Numbered from the stretch's first letter, positions 33,494 through 42,652 are shown. The stretch is DNA of 64,000 nucleotides from Schaalia odontolytica (GCF_024584435.1 NZ_CP102197.1:1798001-1862000), one strand, 5' to 3'. Made by a program: numbers and translations. Notes: generated from the sequence alone by a model not told the origin.

Positions 33494-33934
33494 TCAGGCA
33501 AGCCGCGTGATGCGGTAGCGCCAGTCGACGGGGCCCACCTCGAGGGTCTCCACGCGGTAGTGCTGCTCGGAGTCCTGCAGGTGAGCGAACAGCGGCTCAG
33601 GCTGGTGGGGCGCGCAGATCTGCAGGTTCTCACCCACGGGCAGCGCGTCAACCGCCGCGAAGAGGACGGCGTGCCGCACGACGCGGGGGATCGAGTGGAT
33701 GACCAGCTCGTCGGCTCCGGGAGCGTGGATCACTCCGGCTCCGCCCGGGTGCGCGTTGCCCTCGGCGTGTCCGCCCCCGCCGCAGCCGCAGCTTCCCGCC
33801 GTGGAGGCGATGGGTTCCGCTGCCATCTCGTGGGCGCGCTTGCCGTGCCCGTGGCCGTGGCCGCCACAGCCGCAGCCTCCCTCGGTGGGAGTAGTGTTCG
33901 CGTCTACCAGTTTGAACGTCTGGCGGTCAGTCAT
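33494..33934 (-). CDS. DUF2249 domain protein with Cys/His-rich N-terminus
   Basis: 146 residues from ATG 33934. Residues ~15-65 carry two Cys/Gly/His clusters (GGCGCGGHGHGHGKRAHE and GSCGCGGGGHAEG) that look like metal-binding tracts. The C-terminal ~80 residues (DELVIHSIPRVVRHAVLFAAVDALPVGENLQICAPHQPEPLFAHL) are a DUF2249 domain, often found near denitrification or Fe-S/haem proteins. The Cys/His arms could bind Zn, Ni or Cu. Likely soluble. Confidence 0.78.
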   Translation of the reverse strand: MTDRQTFKLVDANTTPTEGGCGCGGHGHGHGKRAHEMAAEPIASTAGSCGCGGGGHAEGNAHPGGAGVIHAPGADELVIHSIPRVVRHAVLFAAVDALPVGENLQICAPHQPEPLFAHLQDSEQHYRVETLEVGPVDWRYRITRLA

Positions 33935-34039
33935 GTCTCTTCCTTCGCTCGTGCGGCCCCCGCGAGGCCATGTGGGTAAACCTCACCCAGTGTAGGGTCG
34001 CCTCATGGGCGGGCGCATGTTCTTTCCCGCGGCGCACGG

Positions 34040-34495
34040 TCACCTGATGAGGAACTCAGCCTCCACCTCGACGCTGACGTTGAGTGGCAGGGCAGCAACG
34101 CCGACGGCGCTGCGCGCGTGCTGGCTGCCGAAGACCTCTCCGAAGAGCTCGGAGGCGCCGTTGATGACTCCGGCCTGCCCGTAGAAGTCGGGGCGCGAGG
34201 ACACGAAGCCGACGACCTTCACGACGCCGGCGAGGTTGTCAACCCCTCCCGCGACCGCCGCCGCCGCGGCAAGGGCGTTGAGCGCGCAGACGCGCGCCGC
34301 GTCCTTGGCGTCCTCGGGATCAGCCCCGTCCTCGCCGACCGCGCCGATGCACACGGCTTGGCCGTCCACGACGGGAATCTGGCCGGATGTGCGCACGACG
34401 CCGCGGTCGATGACGGCGGGAACGTAGGCGGCGACGGGCGTGGCGACGGCGGGCAGCTCGATGCCGAGTTCGGCGAGCTTCTCGGAGGGGAGCAT
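34040..34495 (-). CDS. RidA (YjgF/UK114) family protein
   Basis: 151 residues from ATG 34495, AAAGGA nine bases upstream; the longer frame to 34654 lacks support. Characteristic blocks: VVRTSGQIPVVDG, ARVCALNALAAAAAVAGGVDNLAGVVKVVGFVSS, QHARSAVGVAALPLNVSVEVEAEF. RidA proteins hydrolyse reactive enamine/imine intermediates. The sequence resembles the longer actinobacterial RidA branch; whether it keeps the catalytic Arg near the C-terminus (usual in true RidA) is unclear, so imine deaminase activity is not certain. Confidence 0.82.
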   Translation of the reverse strand: MLPSEKLAELGIELPAVATPVAAYVPAVIDRGVVRTSGQIPVVDGQAVCIGAVGEDGADPEDAKDAARVCALNALAAAAAVAGGVDNLAGVVKVVGFVSSRPDFYGQAGVINGASELFGEVFGSQHARSAVGVAALPLNVSVEVEAEFLIR

Positions 34496-34637
34496 GGAGG
34501 TCCTTTCGTTGTCCGTGACGAGGCGCGGGCCTCGTCCGTTGCATCCAGTGTAGGTGCACTCTTCCCGGGGGGCGATCAACCGGGGTGCGGGCGTGAGATC
34601 ACGGAGCGGGCCTCGTCGGTGAGGACTCACCGCGCGC

Positions 34638-34665
34638 GCCCCGCGTGTCGACAATCACGCGGGGC
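34638..34665 (-). terminator. Hairpin after the Cthe_2159-like lipoprotein gene
   Basis: GCCCCGCGTG (34638-34647) pairs with CACGCGGGGC (34656-34665), 10-bp stem, 8-base loop, 20 bases past the stop of the minus-strand lipoprotein gene. Confidence 0.7.
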
Positions 34666-34684
34666 ACACTCTATTCAGGAGGCT

Positions 34685-36619
34685 TCAGCCCTGGGGTGCG
34701 GCCGGGGGTTGACCACCCTGACCCGGACCGCCCGCCGGGGGCTGTCCACCTGCCGGGGGCTGTCCACCTGCCGGGGGCTGTCCACCTGCTGGCGGCTGTC
34801 CGCCCATCCCCATGCCGCCCTGGCCTGCGGTCGCCTCGGTGGCGTTTCCATCGACGCTCACCGTGTAGGTGGCACCGTTGGTCATGCCCGAGGTCGAGTA
34901 GATGACGTTACCGAAGGCCTTGAGCGAGGTGTACGCGCCGAGCGTTGTGCCCGACGAGTCGGTGATCGTCACCGTGGATCCTGCGGACCCGGTCGCGGAC
35001 GCGGAGACCCACCCCTGGCCGTCGGTCGTGGTTGGCGTCTCAACCATCTCATTGGTGGCGAAGGCGATGACCGTGCCACCCGTGATGCTCATGGTGCCGT
35101 TGCTGTCGAGGCTGGAGTTCGCGCCGGATGCCGGACCGTACACGGTGGTCTCTCCGCCGCTGATGGTCAGCGACCCGTTGGAGTCCAGGCCGTCCCCGTT
35201 CGCGTTGACGGTGATGGTGCCGCCGGTGATGGTCAGCTGCTCGCCGGTATCCTCCATGGTTCCGCCGCCGTCACCCATGCCACCGGGGCCCGCCTGTGCG
35301 GCCGCGTCGCCCGAGGTCGTGGCCTCGCTCGTCTCCGCGCTCGCCGTGTCCGAGGCGGTCTCGGCCGTTGCGGCCAGTCCCTCCTCGACCGTGATCGAAC
35401 CCGAGGCATTGATGCCGTCGTCTGTGGAGGTCAGGTCGATCGTGCCGCCCGCGATCGTGATGAGTCCACCTTCGAGGGCCTCGTTCGACTGCGTGACGGT
35501 GACATCCGCGCCATCCAGGACAGCGGCGACCTCGGTGTGGACGCCGTCGTCTCCGGAGGCGGCGGTGATCGTGCCGGAGCTGAGGCGCAGGGCTCCGTTG
35601 GAGTGGATGGCGTCGTCCCCGGAGTCCACGTCAATGGTGCCTCCGTCGACGATGACGTACGTTGACGCCTTGATGCCCTTGGTCGAGCCCGTGGACGGCT
35701 TGCCGCTCGCCGCTCCCCCGCCCGAGGTGATCGACAGGGTTCCGCCGGTCACGATGGCGTCGGTGGAGGCGTCGATGCCGTCGCCTCCCGAGGTCAGGGT
35801 GAGCACCCCGCCCGAGATGTTCACGTAGCCCTTGGTGTCGTCGTTGTCCTGGTCGGACTTGAGGGCGTCGCCACCGGAGGTGACCGCGACGGTGCCGCCC
35901 GCGACCGTCAGAGAGTCCTTGCCGCGCAGGCCATCATCCGAGGCGGTCGCGTTGATCGTCCCACTCAAGACATAGAGGTCGTCCTTGGAGGTGACCGCGT
36001 CCGAGGCGCCGGAGGTCACGTTCAGGGTGCCGCTGCCGGTGATCGTCAGGTCCGTGTCCGCGTAGATCGCGGCATTGGCATCCTCCGTACCGTCGTAGCT
36101 TCCGTCGGTGACCGTCGAGGTTCCCTCCAGGGCCAGGACAAGGTCGTCGCCGCTGGTCGCCTCGATCGCCGCACCCGTGGAGGAGGTGATGGTCGCGTTG
36201 TCCAGGATCAGGACAACCCGGTCCTTGGAACCCGCGGCGACGACGACCTTTCCGTCGAAGGACCCGCTCAGGCGGTAGACACCGGCCGAGGAGATAGTCA
36301 GGACGCCGTCGCTTGCCGACACTGCCGCCGACGACGACGCGGCGGTCGTGCCGCTCAGGGTCACGTCAACGGCGTCGGAGGCCTTCCAGTCGCTGTCTTC
36401 CACGTGCGAGGCCTCCGCATTGGCCGCCAGCGCGTCGCTCGCCGTGGGGGGCGCGGTCGTGTCGCCGTTGCTTCCGGCGGCCGCGGCTGTGGCCGTGGCG
36501 GCGGCGTGCCTGGAGGAGGCCAGGCCGGAGGAGCCGCAGGCTCCGAGCGCGAGCGCGCCAACGAGGGCGATCGCGCCGATCGTCCGCGCGGGGGTCATGG
36601 TTTTCTTCAGGGCTTTCAT
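34685..36619 (-). CDS. Cthe_2159-like carbohydrate-binding repeat lipoprotein
   Basis: 644 residues. A lipoprotein signal (ALVGALALGACGSS, lipid Cys about 28) anchors it outside the membrane. Residues ~60-560 are beta-helix-like repeats (GGTIDVDSGDDAIHSNG, SGTITAASGDDGVHTE, GGVLTLTSGGDGIDAS), the pattern of DUF4353 / Cthe_2159 acidic-polysaccharide-binding proteins. A Ser/Glu/Ala-rich spacer interrupts the repeats. The C-terminus carries four GGQPPA repeats, a proline-rich wall-associated tail. First part of a conserved trio with VTC and DUF4956 genes. Confidence 0.82.
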   Translation of the reverse strand: MKALKKTMTPARTIGAIALVGALALGACGSSGLASSRHAAATATAAAAGSNGDTTAPPTASDALAANAEASHVEDSDWKASDAVDVTLSGTTAASSSAAVSASDGVLTISSAGVYRLSGSFDGKVVVAAGSKDRVVLILDNATITSSTGAAIEATSGDDLVLALEGTSTVTDGSYDGTEDANAAIYADTDLTITGSGTLNVTSGASDAVTSKDDLYVLSGTINATASDDGLRGKDSLTVAGGTVAVTSGGDALKSDQDNDDTKGYVNISGGVLTLTSGGDGIDASTDAIVTGGTLSITSGGGAASGKPSTGSTKGIKASTYVIVDGGTIDVDSGDDAIHSNGALRLSSGTITAASGDDGVHTEVAAVLDGADVTVTQSNEALEGGLITIAGGTIDLTSTDDGINASGSITVEEGLAATAETASDTASAETSEATTSGDAAAQAGPGGMGDGGGTMEDTGEQLTITGGTITVNANGDGLDSNGSLTISGGETTVYGPASGANSSLDSNGTMSITGGTVIAFATNEMVETPTTTDGQGWVSASATGSAGSTVTITDSSGTTLGAYTSLKAFGNVIYSTSGMTNGATYTVSVDGNATEATAGQGGMGMGGQPPAGGQPPAGGQPPAGGQPPAGGPGQGGQPPAAPQG

Positions 36620-36715
36620 TGTCTGTCTCTTCCTTCACTCAATCGGTCTCGTGTCGTGGCAGCGGGGCTCGGGCCGGCAAAGGCTCGGCCGGATCGCGCG
36701 TCTGGGTCGCGTCGC

Positions 36716-37537
36716 TCAGGCGGCAGCCGCCAGAGGCGAGGGGCGGGTGGCCGCGCGGTCGATCACGTACTCCGGGAAGTAGCGCTCGAGGGTGCGGTGC
36801 CACTTGTTGGCGGGCAGATCATGCATGGCGGCCATCGCGGTGCCGTACTTGGAGATCTTCACGGGGCGCACTCCCTGCTCCCACAGCAGGTGGTCAACGA
36901 CCGATGGGGTGGCTCCCGACTTGGTTTCGATGATGACCAGGTCCCCTCCGCTCACGCGGGTGCCATCGGTGCGCAGGGAGTGCCACTCGAGGCCGGTATC
37001 CACGGTTGCCCGCCCCTCCCCGTTGGGTAGAAGCAGGGTGTTGCGCTCATACGAGCCTTCCAGGACCGGTTCCAGAACCGGGACGAGGCTGGCATAACCC
37101 GTTGGTTCGACCCTGTCGGTCACCCACCGGCGCCGCTCTCCCGCCAGCGGCGCCCCGGCCTCGTCGGGCGAGATCGTCATGCGCTTCTTGACGGTCGTTT
37201 TGCGAGCGCCGCGAGTCTTCACCTCCAGGAAGGAGGCACCCGAGGAGAGGTAGCGGCGGGAGCGGACCTTGAAGCGGCGGCGGCGCTTGAGCGCGGTCAG
37301 CAGGTAGGAGTCCATGTTCGGCGTGTCGTAGTAGGTGGAGGCGTACCCCTGGGAGACGCGCCCGCCGACCTGTAGGACCCGCGTGGCCTCGGGCAGGTGG
37401 CTCAGGATAGCCGAGGCACGGTCGTGCTCCAGCGCATACTTGCGGTCCACGCGGGTGAGCATGGAGGCGCGCTCGTTGAGTTCGGTCAGGCCGATTGTCT
37501 CCAGGCGGGCGAGGATCGAGTTCAGGGCGGCGTTCAT
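36716..37537 (-). CDS. VTC-domain polyphosphate polymerase-like protein
   Basis: 273 residues from ATG 37537. VTC/CYTH tunnel residues are visible: RVDRKYALEHD, YYDTPNMDSYLLT, KRRRRFKVRSRRYLSSGASFLEVKTRGARKTTVKKR, ETKSG and KISKYGTAMAA. The domain in yeast Vtc4 makes polyphosphate from ATP. Bacterial VTC proteins that neighbour DUF4956 and Cthe_2159-like proteins are widespread but not biochemically settled. Forty-two bases separate it from the DUF4956 stop... start gap, consistent with one operon. Confidence 0.82.
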   Translation of the reverse strand: MNAALNSILARLETIGLTELNERASMLTRVDRKYALEHDRASAILSHLPEATRVLQVGGRVSQGYASTYYDTPNMDSYLLTALKRRRRFKVRSRRYLSSGASFLEVKTRGARKTTVKKRMTISPDEAGAPLAGERRRWVTDRVEPTGYASLVPVLEPVLEGSYERNTLLLPNGEGRATVDTGLEWHSLRTDGTRVSGGDLVIIETKSGATPSVVDHLLWEQGVRPVKISKYGTAMAAMHDLPANKWHRTLERYFPEYVIDRAATRPSPLAAAA

Positions 37538-37579
37538 CAGGTGTTCCTCTGCGGGTTGTCTTGGGGGTGGGGTCGTGGG

Positions 37580-38122
37580 TCAGGCGACCTTGGATCGGAC
37601 GTCCACGAGCGTCAGGTCATTCACGAGGTCGAGCTTGACCACGCTCACCGACGCGACGGACGCGCCCAGGCGCTGTGCGAGAACCTCCTTCAGCTCGTCG
37701 GGGTCGGCGATCGCCCGATCAAGCTGAACGGTCTGGGAGGTGTAGCGTCCGAACACGAGCTTCGAATCGCCGAACGCCAGGGCGGCCAGGATCAGCGCGA
37801 TGAGCCCGCCCAGCAGCGGAGTGACCGAGGAGGACATGCCGGTGAGCAGGCCCAGGGCCAGGGACGCGAAGTAGTAGGCGATCTCCGTCTGAGAGATCTG
37901 GTCGGAACGCAGACGGATGATCGACAAGACGCCGAAGAGGCCGAGCCCCAGGCCGGCGCTCACGGTCGAGTTGGCGAGGATGATCGTCACCGCGAGGACG
38001 CCCACGTTGACGCCGAGGAAGGCGGCTACGAGGTCGGCACGCCTGTGTCGAGGGAAGTAGAGGCCGAACACGAGGGCCGCCATGGCGGCCAGGTCGATAG
38101 CGATGAGAATCGGGGCGGTCAT
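37580..38122 (-). CDS. DUF4956 membrane protein
   Basis: 180 residues from ATG 38122 with AAGGAG eight bases upstream; the frame to 38158 is an unlikely extension. Four membrane helices (ILIAIDLAAMAALVFGLYF, DLVAAFLGVNVGVLAVTIILA, IAYYFASLALGLLTGM, PLLGGLIALILAALAFG) surround the conserved FGVLSIIRLRSDQISQTEIAYYF segment of DUF4956; a small cytosolic domain follows. First gene of the DUF4956-VTC-lipoprotein operon. Confidence 0.85.
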   Translation of the reverse strand: MTAPILIAIDLAAMAALVFGLYFPRHRRADLVAAFLGVNVGVLAVTIILANSTVSAGLGLGLFGVLSIIRLRSDQISQTEIAYYFASLALGLLTGMSSSVTPLLGGLIALILAALAFGDSKLVFGRYTSQTVQLDRAIADPDELKEVLAQRLGASVASVSVVKLDLVNDLTLVDVRSKVA

Positions 38123-38258
38123 TGGGATCTCCTTATGTCGATGCCCCCATTTCCCCACGCGACCCTATGAACCACCTATGAACCCATCATCCATGCCTTA
38201 TGACTTTCCTGAGAGGTTACTGAGTGTCGCGCTCGCGGCTTTCGCGACGCGTTGCACA

Positions 38259-39872
38259 ATGGGAGCTATGCGCACCCGACCCGAGGCGATCGGCACCCCC
38301 ACCGACCGCGAACTACGCGAACTGATGGAATCCACCCCGGCCTCGGGACCCACGCGTTCCGTCAAGCTCTTGGCGGCCGTCGCGACCTTCGGCTCCCTCC
38401 TCTTCGGCTACGATACCGGCGTCATCGCGGGAGCCCTTCCCTACATGTACATGCCTCGCGTCGCCGGTGGCCTGGGCATCAACGAATTCGAGGAGGGACT
38501 CGTCGGCGGCATCCTCGCCATCGGGGCGGCCCTCGGCGCCATCGTCGGCGGCAGGTTCTCCGACAGGCGCGGCAGGCGTCAAGGCATTCTGCTCCTGGCG
38601 CTCATCTTCATCGTCGGCACGATCGGCTGCACGTTGGCCCCGAACATCCACCTGCTGCTCCTCTTCCGCTTCGTCCTCGGCATCGCCGTGGGCGGGGCCT
38701 CCGCGACCGTCCCAATCTACCTGTCCGAGTCCGCACCCACCCGGATGCGCGGCGGGCTCGTCGCCCTCGACCAGTTCATGATCGTCGCGGGCCAATTCCT
38801 CGCCTACTCGATGAACGCCGCCCTCTCCCACGCGCACGGCGGACCCCGCGTCCTGGTCTCCGCCGACCCCTCCGGCACGCTGAGCGTCGGCCAGTGGTAC
38901 TCGTGGGACGAGGCCTCCCGGGTCGCGACCGCAGTGGTGACGGACGGGGACGGGGCCGCGTGGCGGTGGATGCTGGTGCTCGCCACGATTCCGGCGATCC
39001 TCCTGTGGATCGGGATGCGCCTGATGCCCGAGTCCGGCCGCTGGTACGCGTCCAAGGAACGCTACTACGAGGCCATCGGAGCACTCAAACGAATCCGTGA
39101 TGCCCGCGTTGACGACGTCGCAGCCGAGGTGCGGGACATGATCGCCGTGCGCGCCGCCGAAACCAGCCAGGGGCACTGGAGCCTGCGGCGCACCGTCTCC
39201 GTGAGGTGGACGCGCAGGCTCCTCCTCATCGGCGTCGGCCTGGCCTGCTTCGACCAGCTCACCGGCATCAACACGGCCATGTACTACCTGCCAAAGATCC
39301 TCGCCGCCGCCGGCTTCAGCTCCGCCGATTCCATCACCCTCAACGTGATCACGGGCCTCGTGGCGTGCGTCGGCGCGGCATTCGGCCTGTACCTCGTCTC
39401 CCGCCTGGCCCGCCGCCACGTCGGCATCTACCAGGAGAGCGGCGTCACCCTGTCCCTGTTTGCCCTCGCGCTCACCTTCGGGCTGGGGATCGCCCCCTAC
39501 ACGCTGGCCGACGGGACCATCTCCGACTCGATTCCGTCGTACCTGCCGTGGCTTGTCGTCGCCCTCGTGTCCCTGTTCGTCTTCGCCAAGCAGTCCGGCA
39601 CGGTCAACTGGGTGCTCGTCTCGGAGATCTTCCCGGCCCGCATCCGCGGCGTCGCGCAGGGCTTCGCCGTCGGCTGCGGGTGGATCATGAACGCGATCGT
39701 CACCTGGCTCTTCCCCATCATGATCGCCCACCTGGGTGCCACCTGGACCTACGTGGCTTTCGGCGCCATCAACGTCGTTTCCCTGTGCTTCTACCTGTTC
39801 ATCGTGCCGGAGACCCGCGGGGTTTCCCTTGAGCAGTTCGAGCGGTCCTTCTCCTCCAGGCACGGGGCGTAG
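38259..39872 (+). CDS. Sugar-porter MFS transporter
   Basis: About 537 residues; start is ATG 38259 or 38268, neither with a good ribosome site, so the transcript may be leaderless. Twelve helices. Signatures: GSLLFGYDTGVIAGALPYM, GGRFSDRRGRRQG, RFVLGIAVGGASATVPIYLSESAPTRMRG, FDQLTGINTAMYYLPKIL and PETRGVSLEQFE. These define the sugar-porter family (XylE/AraE/GLUT-like). An enlarged extracytoplasmic loop (~200-245) follows the fifth helix. Substrate is probably a pentose or hexose; xylose is plausible given the xyl genes 10 kb away. Confidence 0.88.
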   Translation: MGAMRTRPEAIGTPTDRELRELMESTPASGPTRSVKLLAAVATFGSLLFGYDTGVIAGALPYMYMPRVAGGLGINEFEEGLVGGILAIGAALGAIVGGRFSDRRGRRQGILLLALIFIVGTIGCTLAPNIHLLLLFRFVLGIAVGGASATVPIYLSESAPTRMRGGLVALDQFMIVAGQFLAYSMNAALSHAHGGPRVLVSADPSGTLSVGQWYSWDEASRVATAVVTDGDGAAWRWMLVLATIPAILLWIGMRLMPESGRWYASKERYYEAIGALKRIRDARVDDVAAEVRDMIAVRAAETSQGHWSLRRTVSVRWTRRLLLIGVGLACFDQLTGINTAMYYLPKILAAAGFSSADSITLNVITGLVACVGAAFGLYLVSRLARRHVGIYQESGVTLSLFALALTFGLGIAPYTLADGTISDSIPSYLPWLVVALVSLFVFAKQSGTVNWVLVSEIFPARIRGVAQGFAVGCGWIMNAIVTWLFPIMIAHLGATWTYVAFGAINVVSLCFYLFIVPETRGVSLEQFERSFSSRHGA

Positions 39873-40359
39873 CGCCCTCTCGGGCTCGCGGTTGCCGCGT
39901 TCCGCGAGCTGCTTTCCTGCGCGACCCTGGGCCTGCGGCACCCTTTCGCCGGGCCGCGTCCGCCGCGGCCTGTCCGCTGCTTCCATCCAGACGAGCACTC
40001 AGCCCTCCGGTTTCCGGCCGCCGCGTGGCGACCCCCACCCAGGAGCCCACACGCTGGCACTCGCAATGAAACCGACATCGCCCCGGCATGGGCACGCCAA
40101 CGCTCACATGAAACCCGCACCACCCCGGCACACGCCAAACACCCCATTTTGTGGCCATGTCACCCAGGCAGGGGCGGCGGTAGTTTCAACACGCGGCAAG
40201 CCACCCCCGCACCGGGGCGTGCGCGGTTTCACGCGCGCCGCGCCCAACCGGACCAACCGCAGTCCCCTGCTTCGTAGCCACGACTGGCCACCGCCAACCA
40301 GCTACGGAGGGCAATGACCGTGTTTGTCCCGGCCATCATTCCCCTGGTAGCGTCAGCAC
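39873..40359. other. Non-coding gap with imperfect direct repeats
   Basis: 487 bases with no supported gene. AATGAAACCGACATCGCCCCGGCA (from ~40063) is imperfectly repeated as CATGAAACCCGCACCACCCCGGCA (from ~40108), each followed by a CACGCCAA-type stretch. A related TTTCAACACGCGGCAAGCC..CACCGGGGCGTG block lies near 40190. The repeats could be fossil cassette junctions for the downstream locus; no promoter is clear. Confidence 0.4.
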
Positions 40360-40482
40360 ATGGACACCATGTCACGGAACACCCATCCACCGGTGCCCCC
40401 ATCCACCCGACAGGTTCCAAACGACAAACGTATCGACAACACCCTGCGACACTGGCCCTACTACATCGGAACGGGGCGGTGA
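40360..40482 (+). CDS. Small protein with PYYIGTGR tail (degenerate aromatic-tail ORF)
   Basis: Forty codons from ATG 40360, ending DKRIDNTLRHWPYYIGTGR with TGA at 40480-40482. RIDNTLxHxPYYxGxG is the same tail as the 394-residue WXG-domain protein at 43238-44422 (RIDNTLWHLPYYVGLGW). The N-terminal half (SRNTHPPVPPSTRQ) is unrelated. It ends one base before the membrane-protein ATG, mirroring the operon at 45318. Either a real small partner peptide or the residue of a deleted effector C-terminus. Confidence 0.5.
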   Translation: MDTMSRNTHPPVPPSTRQVPNDKRIDNTLRHWPYYIGTGR

Positions 40483-40483
40483 C

Positions 40484-41326
40484 ATGCGCTGGCATCCTTA
40501 CGTCCGTTTTCCCCGTACCGAGGTATCGCCAGATCCTCTGAGCCACGACAGACATGCTCGACGGTACTGGATGGGCGTCGTTATCCTCGTCCTTGTCAGC
40601 TTGGCGCTGCCAACAGGTGCCTACGCCTTCGGGCTCGCAGACCCCACCTACCCGCCTACCGTGATGCTCCTGTTGTCCTTCCCTGGCGCGGTGGCGGCAT
40701 CGCTCCCGCAGCTCACCGAAAGGAGTGTCCGCCCCTTCGCTTCCTCCCGGCCTCGATACGTCGATAGCGCGATCGTCATACGAGGAAACCACGACTCGAT
40801 CGCCCACATGATCAGCGTTTACTTGCTGGGAATAGCGGCCGCAGCACTACTGATATACGGCTTGATCACCCGATACCCCCTGCAGGCAGCAAGCTACGCC
40901 GGATTGGTCGTCTTTGCGCTGTACTGGGATGGGATCCAACGCCCCTTCTCGGACCTGCCGATGACCCTGCGCGACAAGCAGACGACCACGCTCACACCCG
41001 AGGGAATCGTCTTCCGCTTCCCTCCGCGCCTATCGTTTGAAAGCCACAAGCGCGACGCGGAAGTGACGATCCTGTGGAAGCAAGGCATCCACATTGGGTC
41101 AGTCGAGGAACACATCATCTATCTCAGCAACATCTCGCGCGAAGGACCATGGGACCTCTGCGCCGACCACATCGGCATCACCTACACCGGGCTCGACGCC
41201 CTCATGCGCCACTTCAACGACCACCCCGAGGACCGCCCGCTCCTGGCCACACCCGAGGGCGTCGACCTGGTCAACCGCATCCTCACCGACGCCCACAAGA
41301 CCCTCACCTCCTCCACACGCAGATAG
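40484..41326 (+). CDS. Multi-pass membrane protein, paralog 1 (putative immunity)
   Basis: 280 residues. Two hydrophobic pairs (WMGVVILVLVSLALPTGAYAF, MLLLSFPGAVAASLPQL; ISVYLLGIAAAALLIYGLI, AASYAGLVVFALYW) flank RPRYVDSAIVIRGNHDSIAH. A cytosolic domain follows: DKQTTTLTPEGIVF, VTILWKQGIHI, and a highly conserved C-terminus (GPWDLCADHIGITYTGLDALMRHFNDHPEDRPLLATPEGVDLVN). Paralogs lie at 44419 and 45446. Position next to a WXG effector-like gene in the main operon suggests an immunity role; that is inference. Confidence 0.6.
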   Translation: MRWHPYVRFPRTEVSPDPLSHDRHARRYWMGVVILVLVSLALPTGAYAFGLADPTYPPTVMLLLSFPGAVAASLPQLTERSVRPFASSRPRYVDSAIVIRGNHDSIAHMISVYLLGIAAAALLIYGLITRYPLQAASYAGLVVFALYWDGIQRPFSDLPMTLRDKQTTTLTPEGIVFRFPPRLSFESHKRDAEVTILWKQGIHIGSVEEHIIYLSNISREGPWDLCADHIGITYTGLDALMRHFNDHPEDRPLLATPEGVDLVNRILTDAHKTLTSSTRR

Positions 41327-41335
41327 GTCACCACG

Positions 41336-41485
41336 TTGAGCACCAAGAAACGAGTCCTCATCGTCATCATCGTCGCGATCCTCGTCGGAGTCGTCGTCTT
41401 TCCGATGCTCCCCCTCGAGTACCGCGAGCGCATCACCGCGATCCTCGCCCACCCCCTTTACTACCTGGGCCTGGGGCGCTGGTAG
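41336..41485 (+). CDS. 49-residue single-TM protein with LYYLGLGRW tail
   Basis: TTG start at 41336 (MSTKKRVLIVIIVAILVG), ten bases after the membrane gene. One TM helix (residues ~6-24), then PMLPLEYRERITAILAHPLYYLGLGRW. Nearly identical in plan and length to the protein at 46297, which has an ATG and a good AAAGGAGG site; here the start is weaker. The PLEYRERI..H-x-x-YY-x-GLG tail also ends the 394-residue WXG protein. Confidence 0.65.
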   Translation: MSTKKRVLIVIIVAILVGVVVFPMLPLEYRERITAILAHPLYYLGLGRW

Positions 41486-41616
41486 GCACACCCACCCCCC
41501 AGACGTGCCGTTTGCAAGCCCAGCAAGGACCTTTGGTCTCGGCGGGTCGCCTCATCTGTGAACTCACCTGGGCGTTTTTCTTGGAAGGGAGCCGATCGCC
41601 GTGGGACACTGACGCC

Positions 41617-42512
41617 ATGACGGACACGAACACGACCCACGCAACCCCGGCCTCGCCCCTCCCCTCCCTCGCGGTCACCGGCGCCTCCGGAAACGTCGGC
41701 GGCGCCGCCGCCCGACTGCTCGCCCAGCGCGGCCTGCCCCTGCGTCTCCTGGCCAACACCCCATCGCGCGCGCCCCGGAGCTGCCGGGTGCCACCGCGGT
41801 GAAGTGCTCGTACGAGGACACCCTCACGACGCGCGCCGCCCTCACGGGCGTTGACATCCTCTTCATGGTGTCCGCGCCCGAGAGCGAGGACCGCCTGGCC
41901 AAGCACCTCGCGTTCGTCGACGCGGCGGGCGCCTCAGGGGTGCGGCACATCGTGTACCTGTCGTTCATGAACGCGGCGCCCGACTCGACGTTCACGCTGG
42001 CGCGCACGCACTTCCACACGGAGGAGCACATCAAGGCATCGGGAATGACATACACGTTCTTGCGCGACAACTTCTATGCGGACTTCTTCGTGGAGTTGCC
42101 GGACGAGGAGGGCCGCATCCTTGGGCCCGCCGGCGACGGGCGCGTCAGCGTGGTCGCGCGCGAGGACGCGGGGCGCGTGGCCGCCGGGGTTCTCGCCCGG
42201 CCCCACGAGTACGAAAACCAGACCCTTGATGTGACGGGGCCGCAGGCCCTGACCCTCGACGAGATCGCCGCAATCCTCACCCGCGTGCAGGGGCATCCCG
42301 TCACCTACGTGCGAGAAACCATTAAGGAGGCGTACGAGTCGCGCAAGAAGTGGCCGGCCGCCCAGTGGGAGTACGACTCGTGGGTGTCGACCTACACGTC
42401 AATCGCGCGCGGCGAGATGGACGTCGTGTCCACGGCCGTGCGCGACGTGACGGGCCGCGACCCGCTCTCCTTCGGGGAGGTCGCCCGGGCGGCGCTCGCG
42501 TCTGGCCGCTAA
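41617..42512 (+). pseudogene. NmrA-like NAD(P)-binding protein, frameshifted
   Basis: From ATG 41617 the first frame carries the dinucleotide-binding turn VTGASGNVGGAAARLLAQRG and runs to 41802. From about 41770 the adjacent frame continues the same protein: ELPGATAVKCSYEDTLTTRAALTGVDILFMVSAPE, VYLSFMNAAPDSTFTLARTHFHTEEHI, DNFYADFF, LTLDEIAAIL. Removing one base in the CGCGCGCGCC run at ~41771-41780 restores one NmrA/SDR reductase of ~298 residues. Real mutation or sequencing error cannot be told apart. The downstream 237 codons from GTG/ATG-like 41799 may still be translated. Confidence 0.78.
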
Positions 42513-42652
42513 CTGTCGCATTTGAGGCTTCGTGGGCCCCGGCTTCGCTTCTCTTCTCAGAGACGAGGACGGGGTCGCTTCATGCGCTCATGCTTGCTTG
42601 CATCCTTCGCCTATACTTGCGTCCCCGATCACATGCCTGCTAGCGTCAAGTC

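Noticed and set aside
38313..39998. 561-codon minus-strand frame opposite the sugar porter
   Set aside because: Gly/Asp/Glu/Arg-rich shadow of a clear 12-helix transporter.
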